A model generated the notes under the pieces. That model did no database searches, was not told the origin of the DNA, and worked only from the letters and a program-made list of their open reading frames with translations. Position numbers and translations under genes: made by a program. From the NCBI GenBank assembly GCA_030533445.1, contig CM060080.1, forward strand, positions 10,644,717-10,708,716: a DNA stretch of 64,000 nucleotides, read 5' to 3'. Every line of letters starts with the position of its first letter. Positions within the stretch are counted from its first letter, which is position 1. Positions 33,498 through 46,030 of the stretch are shown one piece after another. Source of the stretch: Cyprinodon diabolis (taxonomy: Eukaryota > Chordata > Actinopteri > Cyprinodontiformes > Cyprinodontidae).

Positions 33498-35117
33498 TCA
33501 CTCTGCCTTGGCCTCGCCCTCAGAGGCTGCAGGTGTTGTGCTCTCAGCGGCGGCGGCGGCAGCCTCCTCGGCAGGAGCATCCTCTGTTGGTGGGGCCTCT
33601 TCAGCAGCCTTGACCTCACCCTCAGCTGCAGGGGCAGCAACCGCCTCCCCTTCTTTGGCCTCTACAGCCGCCGTCTCCTCTTTGGTTTCCTTGGCTGTGT
33701 GGCCATTTTCCTCGGGCTTGTCCTCGGTCGTGGGAGATGTGGCCTCCTCCTTGCCTTCCTCGCTTCCCTTTTTGTTCTTCTTTAGTGAGATGCCTTTGAA
33801 TTTGAAGGAGTTCTTCAGGGAGAACTTCTTCTTCTTCTTGCCATCTTTGCCAGCCTCTGCCTCTGCCTTGGAAGCTTCACCCTCAGCAACTGGAGCAGGC
33901 TCAATGGCGTCCCCAGCGTTGGCTTCGCCCTCCTTGGCTGGTTCAGCGGTTCCATTCCCATCGGCGGCGGCTACTTCCCCATCAGGTTTGTCTGAAACAT
34001 CACCATTGGTTTTCACATGGCCATTCTCCTGGAGGAAAAAAAAGGTTATTAGTCATAAAACCAGAAATGAAACTAATAAATTGCTCAAATATTATATATT
34101 TTTTTATTAGTGTAAGAAAAGAGACAGATTTAAACGGGACACTACAGATATCAAGGGCTGCCTCTTGTGTCAATGACGGCACAGCTCTAAGCGGCCACAG
34201 GGGGGCAGCAGTGCGTCACGAAAACGTCAACATGGATTTTAAGTTTGGGAACAAAGGAATTCCCATCAATCCTGGTGCTGTTCTCATCAAGGGCTTATTC
34301 TACATTGTGCGCTCCGAGCGCTGCCAGGTATCACAATTAAAACCTTATTTTTTAATAATGAATATCCTTAAAGATACAAGATAGGTGGCAGTATAACCGG
34401 AAAACATTTAAATATAAGGAATATAATCTAGCGCAATATTAATCATAACCCAACAGTGTCTCTGATAAAGTTTTTAAATCAAACTATAGCTAAAAGAAGC
34501 AGGCTTCAGGCGTTATTTTAAAGTGCGCGGCTTTGGGGGAAGCCAGGTTTCATCTGGCGCCTCTTCGCGCTTTGTTTGCAGGTCCGCAAAATGCGCCTCC
34601 AGCAGCAGAGCGCATTTGCATCCTTTGCACCGTTGCGCCTCACATCCTTTGTTCGACGCTAAAAGCCACAATCTTCCCCCCAAACCGCCAGATCATGAGA
34701 GAGAACTGGCTGCTAAAGAACATTTCGACAGGAATCTGATACATTTAAGGCAGTTTTCTGGTTGAACCCCCCCTCAGACTAACAGACGGATTTAACAAAG
34801 ACCTGGGTGCGCGCTAAGCGGGGACGCGCTTTGCTGCTTCTCAGTTGCTATTAACAATTTCACATTGGGTTGTTAATTTTATTTGATTTATTTTTCCCAG
34901 AAGCATATCTGATGTCAGGGGCTTTGGTTTAAAGCGGCTCTGAGCGTCACCCTGGCACCCATGCTGCCAGTGGGCGTTGGGTTGCCATGTGGCTCCCCGC
35001 TGATGCCCCTACATGGGGGGCCTCTTCCCTTACCTGGCCGTTGGCTTTGGCAGCAGCAGGGTCAGCGGCGGCTTTCCCCTCCACCTCCACTCCACCCTTG
35101 GACAACTGGGCTCCCAT
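33498..35117 (-). CDS. marcksl1: MARCKS-like 1 (2 exons, 204 aa)
   Basis: MARCKS-related protein, a myristoylated PKC substrate that binds acidic phospholipids, calmodulin and actin at the plasma membrane. Exons: 35117-35034 (28 codons, ATG at 35117, donor GTAAGG) and 34028-33498 (176 codons plus stop), joined in phase 0. The N-terminus MGAQLSKGG is an N-myristoylation signal, and [14 protein letters not shown] across the junction is the conserved MH2-like stretch, where the single MARCKS-family intron normally falls. The effector domain [16 protein letters not shown]...KKNKK occupies residues 92-115, with serines 98, 102 and 109 as PKC sites. The remainder is Ala/Glu-rich low complexity. The DAIEPAP motif and the length (human about 195 aa) favour MARCKSL1 over the longer MARCKS. 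Which teleost co-orthologue it is cannot be told. Confidence 0.94.
34230..34328 (+). other. small unassigned ORF inside marcksl1 intron
   Basis: On the strand opposite to marcksl1, an ATG in good context (caacATGG) opens [20 protein letters not shown] and twelve more codons ending ERCQ immediately before a CAG|GTATC donor-like site. It looks like a possible first exon, but I recognise no family and see no second exon nearby. Confidence 0.2.
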
Positions 35118-35237
35118 TGTCTTTTTCCTTCACAACAAAATAAATGAAAAAGAAACTCGGAAAAGAAAAAAACCCAAGGAGGTTTATTAATAATAATAAA
35201 AAAATCCAACTCCGGGATGGGTAAAGATGTCAGAGGC

Positions 35238-35441
35238 GATGAATATATCCGATGGGATCTTCTTTTTTTCTCCTATGGAAGCAAGAAAAAGCCTCACCCT
35301 GCTTGTTGAACGAGAAGCCAAGAGCGGCTGAGCGCAAAGTAAAGGATGGCAGGCTGGGAGGCAGGCTGTGGGTTTTTCAACCGCGCCTCAGAAATCGACC
35401 ATGGTCTCCTCCTCTGGGCGGGGCATCTAGCGCCGACCAAT
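35238..35441 (-). promoter_or_regulatory. putative marcksl1 promoter region
   Basis: Upstream of the marcksl1 ATG on the minus strand: a TATA-like 'ggatatattc' (35241-35250), a gggcgggg GC box (35416-35423) and a CCAAT box in forward orientation on the plus strand (35437-35441), within a CpG-richer block that extends through exon 1 and the intron. Start site not determined. Confidence 0.35.
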
Positions 35442-35529
35442 CAGCTGCGAGAGGAGGGACCCACTCGCAGCTGCTCCCCTACAGGACCTGGATTTCTTCA
35501 GCCTGCTGAAGATATTAGGAAGTCCTGAA

Positions 35530-36570
35530 TGTTTTCAAAATGGATTAAAATAATTGGGAGTATTTTATATCCAATAGATCCTTTATAAAGCACTCAGTAA
35601 ATTATTTTGAAAATCAAAAATTCAAGCCAATAGTGTTATTGGAATCCAGGACAACATCTTATTACCTTGTTAATTTTTAAAATATGGATATTTTGATTGG
35701 AAAAATGTAATAACAAGAAATGCATATAAAGAAAAAAATAAATTCATGAAAGATGAATTCATGAGTGAAGGAAATATATATATTTTTTTACAACATAACC
35801 TTAGAGGCATTCATGCTGATACTGGCACATCATTTAGTTTATATACCTCAATATAATTGTTAACTAGCCTTACTAACTTTTAAACTTTACTTTTGAAATT
35901 TTCAATTAGCTTTTTACCTTTTTTTCTTAACTTGTTAACTTTTTTTCAACTTCATTTTTAGTTGATAATAAATAATTCAAGGGCTCACCTGTACCAGTAT
36001 CTTTGTTGAATAGCTGGATATAGATCTTGTGCTTCTTACTGAGGTACGGAGGGGACTCCATTTGTAAGATAGGGCAAGTAGCTCTCCCTATAAAGAGTGA
36101 AGATTGAATATTTAAAATGCAATCTTTGTAATATTTTTTGGGATCATTGTTCTTTAGCCTCTTACACATAATACTGGTGTATCTCAATAAATAAGATTAT
36201 CATTGAAAATGAAATTGATGTTGGTAATTTTACTTAAAGGGTATTTAATCACAGTACACACGGGGTGATATATTTCAATCGTTGTTTTTTCTATTAATTA
36301 AGGTGATTATACTTAATAGCTAAATATTTTTCTAAGGAATTCAATTTGGGTCTATATGACAAATGAAAACAAACATTTAATCATGGAATAATATGATTCA
36401 CACAATCAGTGGCTGTTGCTCGCCAAAAAAAGCTGTTCACTAACTACTGTATGGGTAAATTTGGTGGAAGGAGAAAGTAACAGGTAACTGGAAAAGAACA
36501 GCCTTAAAGCGGGATTAAAAGAAAAACCAACTAGAGGAAAATAAGGCGTGGACAGCAACTGCAGTCAGTA
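35530..36570. other. gene-free AT-rich stretch upstream of marcksl1
   Basis: No recognised gene or repeat. Short frames here do not resemble proteins. Confidence 0.4.
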
Positions 36571-36574
36571 CTTT

Positions 36575-36660
36575 AAGGACATGCATGCAGGACATGAGCT
36601 ACAATTGTTGCATTTCTTGTGTTAAGCCACTCCTTATCCAGAGGTCATTTTCTCTAAGCT
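36575..36660 (+). pseudogene. Tc1-like transposase fragment
   Basis: 'aggacatgagctacaattgt' and 'tgttaagccactccttatcc' followed by 'agagg' match the segment of the Tc1-like transposase that lies just before the portion seen at 27900. Only about 85 bp survive. Confidence 0.5.
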
Positions 36661-38092
36661 TTAGAGAAAGAGGTTCCTTAACTCATCACAACCACCATAG
36701 GCCGTCCCCTCCATGCCAGTTATTTGATTTTTCCTCCTTTATTGTAGTAAAACAAATACTTAACATTTTTAGGAGAGAATTATTTACAATGCTTCGCTAG
36801 ATTCGAAGTGACGTCACCGACTTTCTAATAGTACCCTGATTACATAACATCTAACGCTTGGTGGAGAATTGTTGAAGGCACTGGGATAGTTCAGACTGTC
36901 AGTAGCAGGGTATCATCAGACAGGCATACACTGTAGGTTTCATATGTTTGACCTCTATTTTGGGAGCCATAATAGGATTGAAATTTCTCATCACATGCTG
37001 TTTTAGTCTAAAAAGCTTGTCAGTCTCCACTTTGTTGCAAATACCCCAGATTCTCCCACAAAAAACAATTTTAAATTCACAAAATGATGCCACCTTTCCT
37101 TTCAAGACATACTGATTTCCTCTTTCGTTCAGCAGTTTTTTTTTTAAATTGTTTTTTACATCCTATTTACTGCATCTCTTGCCTCTTGGGGCTTGCTTGC
37201 ACTGAAGTGACAGCACACACATCTTTACACCACACGTTCACATCAGCATGTCACAGCTATGGTATGTGAGGCATGCAAAGCCACCCAAAGAACAGTCTCC
37301 AGCCCATTCAATGGTTGAATATACCCGGAGGGCTTTAGATTTGATGCCCCCCCCCCCCCCCCCCCCCGGAAAAAAAAACACCAGCACTCCACACATTCCC
37401 CCCAAATGGAGTCAGTAAAGAAGAGAACATGATAATTTTCTGAAGCCTGAATCTCACCATCTCCAGCCTTGTTTGAAATTCTTTGGGGGCTTTAGATGTG
37501 GAGACTCCGGAGAGGTGGGTACATTAAAGTGCTCTGATTTTCAAAGATTGATCCCAGTAAAAGTGAGACGTCCAAGCCCTTGACTTTAGGCTACTTTTAC
37601 AAAGCTGCTATGATACTTTGATTAATCCAAATTCTTTGATTAGCCCGAGTTTAATGTCCAACAACATGTGCATTAATGAGAGATGGAGGAAAATATTAAG
37701 CCGTCATTAACCGAAAGCCATCAGTAAGCCTTCAACAGCTATGTTGAAGAAACCTCTTTAAAATGAGTTATAAACTATGTGGATCAGTAAATGAGCTTAC
37801 ATTTTCAAATGAACTGACCAACCTTAAGAGCTATTCAAACCCTGTTTTAATCATGTCAGTATACTTATCTAAACAATACACAAGTTTCACCAATTTGACA
37901 TTTATTGGACAGAGAAAAAGGTGCTTCACTGTTCGTCAATGTTCTTGTTATGATGAAAAAAATCTTAGCTTCTAGTGCCGAATTAAAGATTATTGTGCCA
38001 TTTATTTATACAGTTGTAACTGAACACTGGGACTTTATTCCATCCATCCATTTTCTTCTGCTTTATCTAGCCGGTTCGCGGAGGCAGAGGTC
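36661..38092. other. gene-free stretch with a 21-C homopolymer
   Basis: Unique-looking sequence. It contains an uninterrupted run of 21 C at 37347-37367 followed by gga and an A run. No coding evidence. Confidence 0.5.
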
Positions 38093-38095
38093 TAA

Positions 38096-39664
38096 AGGCT
38101 GATTTATACTTTGAAACTAGGTCGTCTGCGTGTGTGTCGTGGTGAACGCAGAGACATCCCCGCCCCCTCCACATACACTCTGCTGCACATCTCCCAATTT
38201 GTACAGTGCCGCAGACAGGAGGCCTCTGATCAATCAAATCTACATCTCTACTCATGCGTATTTCCTGCTTGGTACCTTACCTTGTGTAAAACGACTTGTG
38301 AAGTTGGAGCAGCTAGAAGAGCGAGGTGCGCAAGAATGCTGGGACCCTTTCTCCAACTTGATCCCCAGCTCTTTTTCACCCTCATGTCCCTCTGTTGTCA
38401 CACAAACTTCCCCTTCTTCCTCACCTCCTCGGCCGTATCTAGATCCAAAGGTAGTTTATGATTGTCTCTCTTGCGTTGTGGCATGGAATAACATAGCGCA
38501 GACCCAAGGCGACACCAGGCCAGCTCAGAAACATAGTCCTTGCAGCGTGTCCTGGTCCTTCCACAAGGCATCCTCCCAATAGGACATGCCTGGAAAACCT
38601 CCCAAGGGAGGCGAGCAGGAGGCATCTGGAACAGATGCCCGAGCCTCCTCAGCTGGCTCCTTTAGATGTGGAGGAGTAACAATGCTACTCCTTACTCCTC
38701 CCGGGTAACTGAGCTCCTCACCCGATCTCGTTGGGTATGCCCAGCCACCCTGCCAAGGAAACTCATTTCGGACACCTGTATTCGTGATCTTGTCCTTTCG
38801 GTCATTACCCAGATGTCATGACCATAGCTGAGGGTGGGAGCGTAGATTGATCGGTAAATCGAGAGCTTTGCTCCCTGACTCAGCTCCCTCTTCACCGCGA
38901 CAGTCTGATACAGCAACCGCATCACTGCCAGGGCCGCACCGACCGGTCTATCTATCCCAACCTTCATCTGTCCCTCAGTCATGAACAAGACCCTGAGATA
39001 CTTGAACTCCTCCACTTGAGACAAGGACTCTCCATCGACCTGAAGAGAGGAGTCCACCTTTCTCCGCTGGAAAACCATGGCCTCAGATTTGGAAACCGGA
39101 CACCCTCCAGTCAAGGAATGTCCAGGGTGCAGTCTGGCTGCACCTAGAAATTCTAAGCTCCTACTGCGGTCATACCCGACCCCCCCAACTCATTATTCCT
39201 CCTGCATACAAGGTTTGCCTATTGGCCGTATCCTCCTCTCCAGTACCCTGGAGTAGACTTTACCGGTTTACTCCTGGTTATACGCCTGCTTTACGCTGAC
39301 ATTTTTGATTTATGCTCAATTTTGAAGCGTGGTCTGTGCTATACAGTGTGGGTCTAGATACGGCCGAGGCGATGAGGAAGTGGGGGCGAGTTTAGTTCAA
39401 CAACGGAGGGACATGAGGACAAAAAATAGCGGGTTCCAAATGGAAAAAGGGTCCCAGCGTTTTCCCGCACCTCGATCTTCTAACTGGTCAAACTTCACGG
39501 GTAGTTTTCCGCAATTTCAGTCATAGAAACACCTCCTGCTGGCCTCCTGTCTGCAGCACTGTCTGGGATAGGTACAGAGTAGGGTCTGTGGAGGGGGCGG
39601 GGACGGCTTTTTGTTCACTGCGACGTCGATGCAGAGGACCTGGTTTCGAAGTATAAATCAGCCT
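38096..39664. mobile_element. Harbinger-like element with long inverted arms
   Basis: Inverted ends 'aggctgatttatactttgaa' (38096) and 'ttcgaagtataaatcagcct' (ending 39664) with a TAA duplication (38093-38095 and 39665-39667) fit the 3-bp TWA target of PIF/Harbinger. The inversion extends inward about 350 bp: for example 'cctcggccgtatctagatcc' at 38429-38448 is matched by 'ggtctagatacggccgagg' at 39350-39368. The arms carry a diverged coding-like stretch (LEQLEERGAQECWDPF on the left). The centre (about 38465-39330) is occupied by a LINE fragment. Confidence 0.65.
38465..39115 (-). pseudogene. LINE reverse transcriptase C-terminal fragment, nested
   Basis: Minus-strand frames encode SKSEAMVFQRRKVDSSLQVD, EEFKYLRVLFMTEGQMKVGI, AKLSIYRSIYAPTLSYGHDI, WVMTERTRSRIQVSEMSFLG (39100-38710), then MPPARLPWEVFQACPIGRM and RTRCKDYVSELAWCRLG (38625-38500). 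It is the same non-LTR family as at 13567-14200, with one frameshift near 38690. It sits between the inverted arms of the element at 38096-39664. Confidence 0.85.
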
Positions 39665-39879
39665 TAAGGGCTGTGATCCCTCTTGTAATCAAGCAAAACA
39701 TTTTTAACTAAAGTTTACTGTTTTAGCTAATTCAGAGGATTATTCTCTTTAAACTTCTTTCTCACATTATGAATAATATGGATTTAAAAATACTGTGAAA
39801 ATCTGAACAATCAAGTTAGGGATTTGAATTAAATAGATCTAAATAGCTACACATGAATGGAGATGTTTAAAGGTATCAC

Positions 39880-40380
39880 ATAAAACCGACTACTTGTTTG
39901 AACTACATAAGAGAAACGAAATGAGCAAATATTTTAGGAAGACAATTATGGACCTCCACAATTCTGCTCCATCCTTTGCAAAAGATCGAGATGACCGGAG
40001 GTTCATCTGTTCAGCCATCATACAAGTTTTGTGTCAGAATCCAGGTTTGGTGTAAATGTGTGCTTTAGGGCTACAACAAATGTGATTAACAATCTAAAGA
40101 TGCTGGTAGATGCTGGTAAGCAGGAAATGAGTTCTGTGCTGGCAGATTTGGAAAGCCCATTAACGGAGGAAAAAAGCTTTTTCTCCTTAATCAACATTCA
40201 AAGCCAGAATCAACTCTGCAAATTCACTCAAATGACCATTGTTCCTAATGAAGAGAAACAGTAAAGCTGCAAGGATGACAACACCAGTCCATCTGTGAAG
40301 TACTGAGGTGGCAGCATCATGCTGGGTGGGTGTTTGGGCTGTAGGACAGGGTGGTCTTAAAAACAATTTCAGTCTTAGGC
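39880..40380 (+). pseudogene. decayed Tc1-like element remnant
   Basis: 'acaattatggacctccacaa' and 'ggaggttcatctgttcagcc' (39946-40018) and later 'aggtggcagcatcatgctgg' (40307-40326, corresponding to a GGSIMLG block) appear in the order of a Tc1 transposase gene, with most sequence between them lost or mutated. Confidence 0.5.
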
Positions 40381-41289
40381 AGTCATTTACACATACAAGT
40401 TTCCAGAGAGTAGAACTAAAAGGGTGAAAACATGCAAAGGCTTAAAACCTTCCAGATTTTAATTTGAAAATAATTAGTAAAACCTTTCATAGGTTTCGTG
40501 TTACATAAACATTTGTGCTCTTTAAAATTCTGAAAAAAATACAAGGAGAATTAATGTACATTTAACTGTTAGAACAATTTTACTAATACAAACTACTGTA
40601 TCAGTTTTAATCTTACAGTTATAAATTTTTCCCACACACTGTGAACTTTTCAAGTGTAGTTACTTGAGAAATGAATCAAATAGCCTTTACTGAACTTCTT
40701 GTAGTCTTGTGCTGGTTAATTCTTTTTATACTGAACATGATGCTGCATCCCTTTTCATGCTCTTTTTTCTCTTTCCCTCTGAGAGACTCAATTCCCCCCG
40801 TTTGTACTCTTGGCCATTTTTCATGCTCTAACACAGGAAGAGCTCTCAAGCCCCTCATTAAAAAGCCCTCATTGTCCAACTCTGGAGGAGCCAACTGATG
40901 AGCATCCCAAGTAGGAAAGAAGTCGGAGCTTACGAGCAAAGCGAAGTGGAATGAGGGAATCAGAAACAAATCTTTGAGGTTTCTTAATACTCAGTGAGGA
41001 AAAGGCAATTAGACAGTCACCTTCAGCAGATTACAAGAGCACATCACGTTTGTGATTATATTATTTCCCAAGGTTGCTTTGTCTGTAAGCAATTCATGCA
41101 TTTACAGTCACAAAAAAGAGTGCGAGATGTTTACTGTATAGTTTTAAGTGGTAAAGTGGTACATTCATTTCACTGCTTCACATCAGTGCAAATCAGAAAA
41201 AAAACAATAAAAAACATTAAAAAAAACTGAGGTCGACCATTCTTAAAGTAGATAGGTCAAATAAAAATCAATGCAGATTTTTTCCCTCA

Positions 41290-41510
41290 GCTTATATTGT
41301 CATCACACTGTCACAAGTACAGAGCAATGAAATTAACTCTGCATTTAACCCATCCCTTTGGGGAGCAGTAGGCTGCCATTGTGTGGCACCCAGGGAGCAG
41401 TGTGGGGTTAAGGGTCTTGCTCAGGGACCCAGAGTGGCAGTCTGTGGAAAAGGTGCACCCAGATTCCAAGATCTATGCCCTAACCACTTGGTCGCCATCC
41501 CCCTCTAGTT
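41290..41510 (+). repeat. dispersed 'tctgcatttaaccc' repeat, copy 2
   Basis: 'tctgcatttaacccatccct', 'ccattgtgtggcacccaggg', 'taagggtcttgctcagggac' and 'ccctaaccacttggtcgcca' are in the same order as in 4209-4425. Probable LINE 3' region. Confidence 0.75.
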
Positions 41511-41818
41511 GATGACTCCACACTTACCAAGCATCATATTGATAACCTTTGTTGAGCCTATTATAGACATGAATGCACAGTCTGTTTGTGTCCAATATAT
41601 TCTCTCCTCCTACAGGGCAAAGCTCAATAAATCTCAAAACGTAGGAGTACAGGAAACAGAATAAGTCCAGTCACATGAAGGAATGTTATTTCTTTAATTG
41701 TGTCCAAAACCTCCTTTTCTTTTACAATAAACACCATCTGCAAAACCCGATACATTTAGCTAGCTCCAATCCAGCCCACTATTGCTCTTGAAAGAAACAC
41801 TACATCCTTTTTAAACCG

Positions 41819-42480
41819 GGCATACACTATGCGATAATTTCAATTGTTGCATGCAGCTACAGCTCACACTGTACAACAAAACCGCAGGGTTTAAAAGTTC
41901 TCAGCTGATGATGTATGTTCTCACACTGTGCGACTCGACGCTCTGATGCAATCTACCTGCTCACACTGTACATCTAAAGACCACTTCTGACTCAGCTCCG
42001 CAGTGAGATGGAGCTACTCAGACTTGTCTATCTGGAAGCCAAACAAGCAGAAGAGGAATATGAAGCTCACTAGAGTGAAACATGGTGCCTTGGCAATTTT
42101 TGCATTTTTTTTTTTTGCTGACAGCCCTAAAAAGAAAAGGTGACGATGTATTTGGACAAAGACATGGCTGCGCAACTACGCTCTGTCATGTTTACACAAA
42201 GAACTCATTTTCCCTCGTATCCTCGCCATGCTTTTGTGTTTTCATCTGAGCTGTAGAAGAAGAGGATGAATCCTTGGTTACGCATACGCTCTGAGCGATT
42301 TGCCCATGACAGCTGACTGAAAATCAAACATGTTTGTACCTCACGATTCTTGATCGGGAGGTACGTATTTGTGAGAAGCTGATCGCCCCTAGTTACTCCC
42401 TGTACACTACACAATGCACAATGCACGATCAGGCTGACATTCTGCCCGAAAAGGGCAAAAAAATCACACAATGTATGCCC
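41819..42480. mobile_element. non-autonomous DNA transposon with 'gggcatacac' ends
   Basis: Left 'cgggcatacactatgcgata' (41818) and right 'cacacaatgtatgcccg' (ending about 42481) are inverted, and both are followed inward by AT-rich then CpG-bearing sequence. The left interior reads MELLRLVYLEAKQAEEEYEA in one frame (42008 onward), suggesting a transposon-encoded protein start. Harbinger-like design is possible but unproven. Confidence 0.45.
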
Positions 42481-42489
42481 GACTTTCGG

Positions 42490-44080
42490 CAAAGACTGAA
42501 CTCAAAAAAAATTTCTAGTTTAGAAACATGACATATGAGTTAGAGAATCTGTATGCTTAGTGCCTAGTGCCTTCATACAGTTTAAAGACACCAGCAGGAC
42601 CTCATTATTTGGTAAAGCAAATATGAGACTCTGAGGTTCTCAAGTCAGTCACCTTTCTGTCAATAACTGTGCTTAGAGATCCTTTCCAGCATTGCATAGG
42701 GGAGATGTGTTTGCATGCTGTGAATGCAGATACTGCTCCCGCTTTAAAGAACCAGTTAGCCTTTAAAACCATTTCAGGGCCCTAATCCTCGCGGAACACT
42801 CTTCGCAATACCTTGAAAGGCAGTTGTAAACCTTCTCTACATCCGCAAAGCCCATATGGGCTGGAATTCAAATTCCCTGGGCACCATCAACATTTCCCTG
42901 AGGGTAGAGGTCTTAATTACTTTCCATACAGGTCCTTTTAAATCCAGGCTCAACAATTGGTAAGAGGTTACTTTCAAGCAACTTAAAGTAAACATCCATT
43001 TGTTTTATTCCTGCACGCTTCTTTATACCATTTTTATTCTTATCCATACCATGACCTTAAATGGTATTAACTACTATGATAAAATAATTATCATTAATCA
43101 AAAATGACTGATCAATAAAATACAGAGATCCAGTTCGACTACCTTAAATTTTCTCAAATCCAGCATTTATGTTATGTCGGGTTTACAAGCTTGAAACTAG
43201 CTCTGTTTGCAAACCAAGATGTAAATTTGATTTTATGAGTCTGATCTAGTTAGTCCTGAGCACCACATTTGCATCGCCAAGCACCCAATTACAAGAAGAA
43301 TCAGGTGCAGAGCCCTCTTCAGGGTCATGAATAGGGATGCCTGGACTTAAAAGAATGCTTTTTGTGATGCTAATTAATTCGATCAACTGCCTTATTGACT
43401 GCAAAAAGGCCCTCACCAGCAGGCGACCACAAAGCTGCACACTACAGACATCTTGGCTGGGGGCAGACGTATATCTCTGTTAAGGTCTGGAAGGAGCTCT
43501 TAGTTAAAGATGACAACGAGATAAAAACTCAAACGTCTGCGGCTTACTCTGTAAGAACCTTTTTGTGTTAAGACTTGCCTCATTGATAAAAACGATTACT
43601 CATATAACAGGAGAGCCCCCGAAATAAACAGAAAACAAAAGCAATCGTCCTAAACCCAGATGCACACGTTCACTTCTCTCTATGGTTCTCCTCAGGTGGC
43701 AGACATGTGGCGACACTTCCCCACCCCACCAGACAGTTCTGCAAGGACAGAGACATGTTACAGAGCTGGTTACTATAGCAATTGCATCATTTTTCTATGT
43801 TTATAATGCTCATGGTGTTACGGCGAGACCCTTTAAAAAGAATGAAATTCCAGTTAAAAGCAAAGAAGGGAGGACTTGCTTATTTATTTGGATTGACTTA
43901 ATTTTTTTAAGGGTACTGTCTGTTTTTTGCTCAATTTGTCTGACCTTTTTCTCAAATTACATTCTTTTTGTTTTGTATTCAAACCATAGAACCATACTTA
44001 TGAAGAACAACACAGTTGGACGGATAAATCAGTATGCTCAGATTTTTTTAAAACCTTTTGTTTCATAAAGATAAATAGTA
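42490..44080. other. gene-free stretch
   Basis: Unique-looking AT-rich sequence. The 128-aa frame at 43682-44068 has no recognisable motif and becomes hydrophobic by chance T-richness. Confidence 0.4.
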
Positions 44081-44084
44081 ACTG

Positions 44085-44567
44085 TCCTTTTTCAAGGCAC
44101 ACCCTGTGCAATATGTTCCTACACACAACAAAAATATGGAGTGGTCACTACATGTGGTCTGCATTTGTGAGGCAGGTTGGATGTATTGCCAGATTCTCTG
44201 AAACGTCTTTGGAGACGGCTTATGGTAGAGCTCTGGTTGGCATTCCTGCTGTCAGCATGCCTATTGCATGCTCCCTTAAATCTCGCAACATCTCTGGCAT
44301 TGTGCATTGCGATAAAACTGGACCTTTCAGGGTGCCGTTTTATTGTGGCCGGTCCAAGGCACACCTGTGCACTAATCATGTGGTCTAATCAGCATCTTGA
44401 TATGTCACACCTGTGAGGTGCGATGAATTATCTCAAAGGAGAAGTGCAAGAAGTGCAAGTGAAATGATTTTATTGTGTATTTGAAAAAAGTTTTTGAACT
44501 TTGATTTCATCTCATAAAAAATAGGAGCAAAACCAAAAATGTTGTGTTTATATTTCTGTTGAGTGTA
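44085..44567 (-). mobile_element. Tc1-like transposon fragment (HTH part only)
   Basis: The right end 'gtttatatttctgttgagtg' preceded by 'tgatttcatctcataaaaaa' is the usual terminus of a fish Tc1 group. The minus-strand frame 44379-44119 contains NQSSTISRLQRRFRESGNTS and PHKCRPHVVT, a helix-turn-helix block of the transposase. The DDE domain is absent. The matching inverted end on the left is not obvious. Confidence 0.6.
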
Positions 44568-44599
44568 TATTTAGATACTATCAAATGACTTTGAATCAG

Positions 44600-45575
44600 T
44601 GAAAGAGGAACCAAAGCTCAAAGAAAATATCTATAAACTCCCCCAAATAATTCAGAATATTTCAAGGTAGGAGCATATTATAAAGAAGTTAGAGGTACCT
44701 GATGTTATAAAGGCATAAAAGAGGCTACATGTGCATAAACACAACAAGGGTGATTGGTTAAGGGGCAGGGGGAAGGTGAGTCCAACTGAAAAAGAAACGC
44801 TGGATGTTTTCCAGGCATGTGTGGGGGTATTCTTTGAACAAGGATGTATAATATAGTAGGTCAACTCATACCCACTGGCATCAGTGCTGCAGCTTTAGTG
44901 GGTCAGTGTGCCAGAATCTCCCTCATCATTTCCAATGGCTCTTCTCCCTCTGTATCTATCACTAACACGCAATATAGCACTTCTACCTAACCTCCACACA
45001 CCTTACAACAACTTATAAATAAATAACATCTTGCAAATCAGTGGAGGATGCATGTCAAGAAAAATAAATAAATAGAAAACTTTTCATGCCGATTTTTTTA
45101 AACTGACAGAAAGCTTATACCCAGGCTTTAAAAAGATGAATAACATTTAAGCTTTGAGGCATAGGCTGCTGCTCGTCCTTTTTACTTGCAAAGTCTTTCT
45201 GTTTAGATATCTCATATGTTTTCTCTTGTTAGCTGAAGGCAAAAGATGCACTTTCAACTTGGCATGAGCTAGAATGTGATTTCCCCAGTATGATCAGATG
45301 ATATTTACATAGGTTTAACAGAAAATGTTTGAATTTATTTGAGTGATTTTAATTCCAACCGAAAAGCGTAAGTTTTTCATGCTGGTGCTAAAACCTAACA
45401 TTCATTGTTATCATAGCATTCATACCATAGTGTGGGTGATTACTGGATTCCGACTTGCTGATGGGTGTCCATTAAAAAGTGTTATAAGACACCTATAAAA
45501 AAATGCATACCGTTAAACTGTGGCCAACCGAACTGCAGGTTTTGTGGCCGGAGCCTGGTTACCCTGGCAATGTAT
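44600..45575. other. gene-free stretch
   Basis: No recognised gene or repeat. Confidence 0.4.
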
Positions 45576-45582
45576 CACAACA

Positions 45583-46030
45583 ATTCAATTAAATTCAGTT
45601 TATTTATGTAGCATCAATTCATAACACAGTTTTCTATCTAAGGAAAACCAGCCAATTGCATTGAATCATGGACTCAAAAGCAATCCCTCCACAAAGCATG
45701 CTTGTGGCAAGAGTGGAGAGGAAAAACTACCTTTTAACAGAAAGAAGACTTGCAGAACCAGGCTTAGTGTGAGTGGCCCTCTGCCATAGCTGTTCAAGGA
45801 TATAGAAGCAGAGATACAGAAAGAAGCAAAGATACACAATTCAACTGTAAACCAGCTCCACAGGCTGCCCTATCCAGGAAAAACACAGCCAGGCAGACAA
45901 GCCCCGAGACATCTCCCTTGTCAGGGGATGAAAGAGAGCATATACAGTTAGTCACGGTCAGAGAAACAGGACAACACTGAAAAACAGGCCAAGCTCCATC
46001 ATCTATACACAATGGCGTTGATGGCAGTAG
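45583..46030 (-). repeat. dispersed repeat family A, copy 3
   Basis: 'aattcaattaaattcagttt' at the 3' end, then 'tctaaggaaaaccagccaat', 'gtggagaggaaaaactacct' and 'agggagcagggcaag'-like sequence in the same order as other family members. The minus-strand ORF at 46075-45794 is repeat-derived. Confidence 0.75.

Noticed and set aside
33373..34110. 245-aa Ala/Ser-rich plus-strand ORF
   Set aside because: It is the antisense shadow of marcksl1 exon 2; low-complexity GCC/GCT codons keep the complementary frame open.
44119..44379. Possible host DNA-binding protein with HTH
   Set aside because: The HTH block plus the Tc1-type terminus at 44548-44567 identify it as transposase debris.
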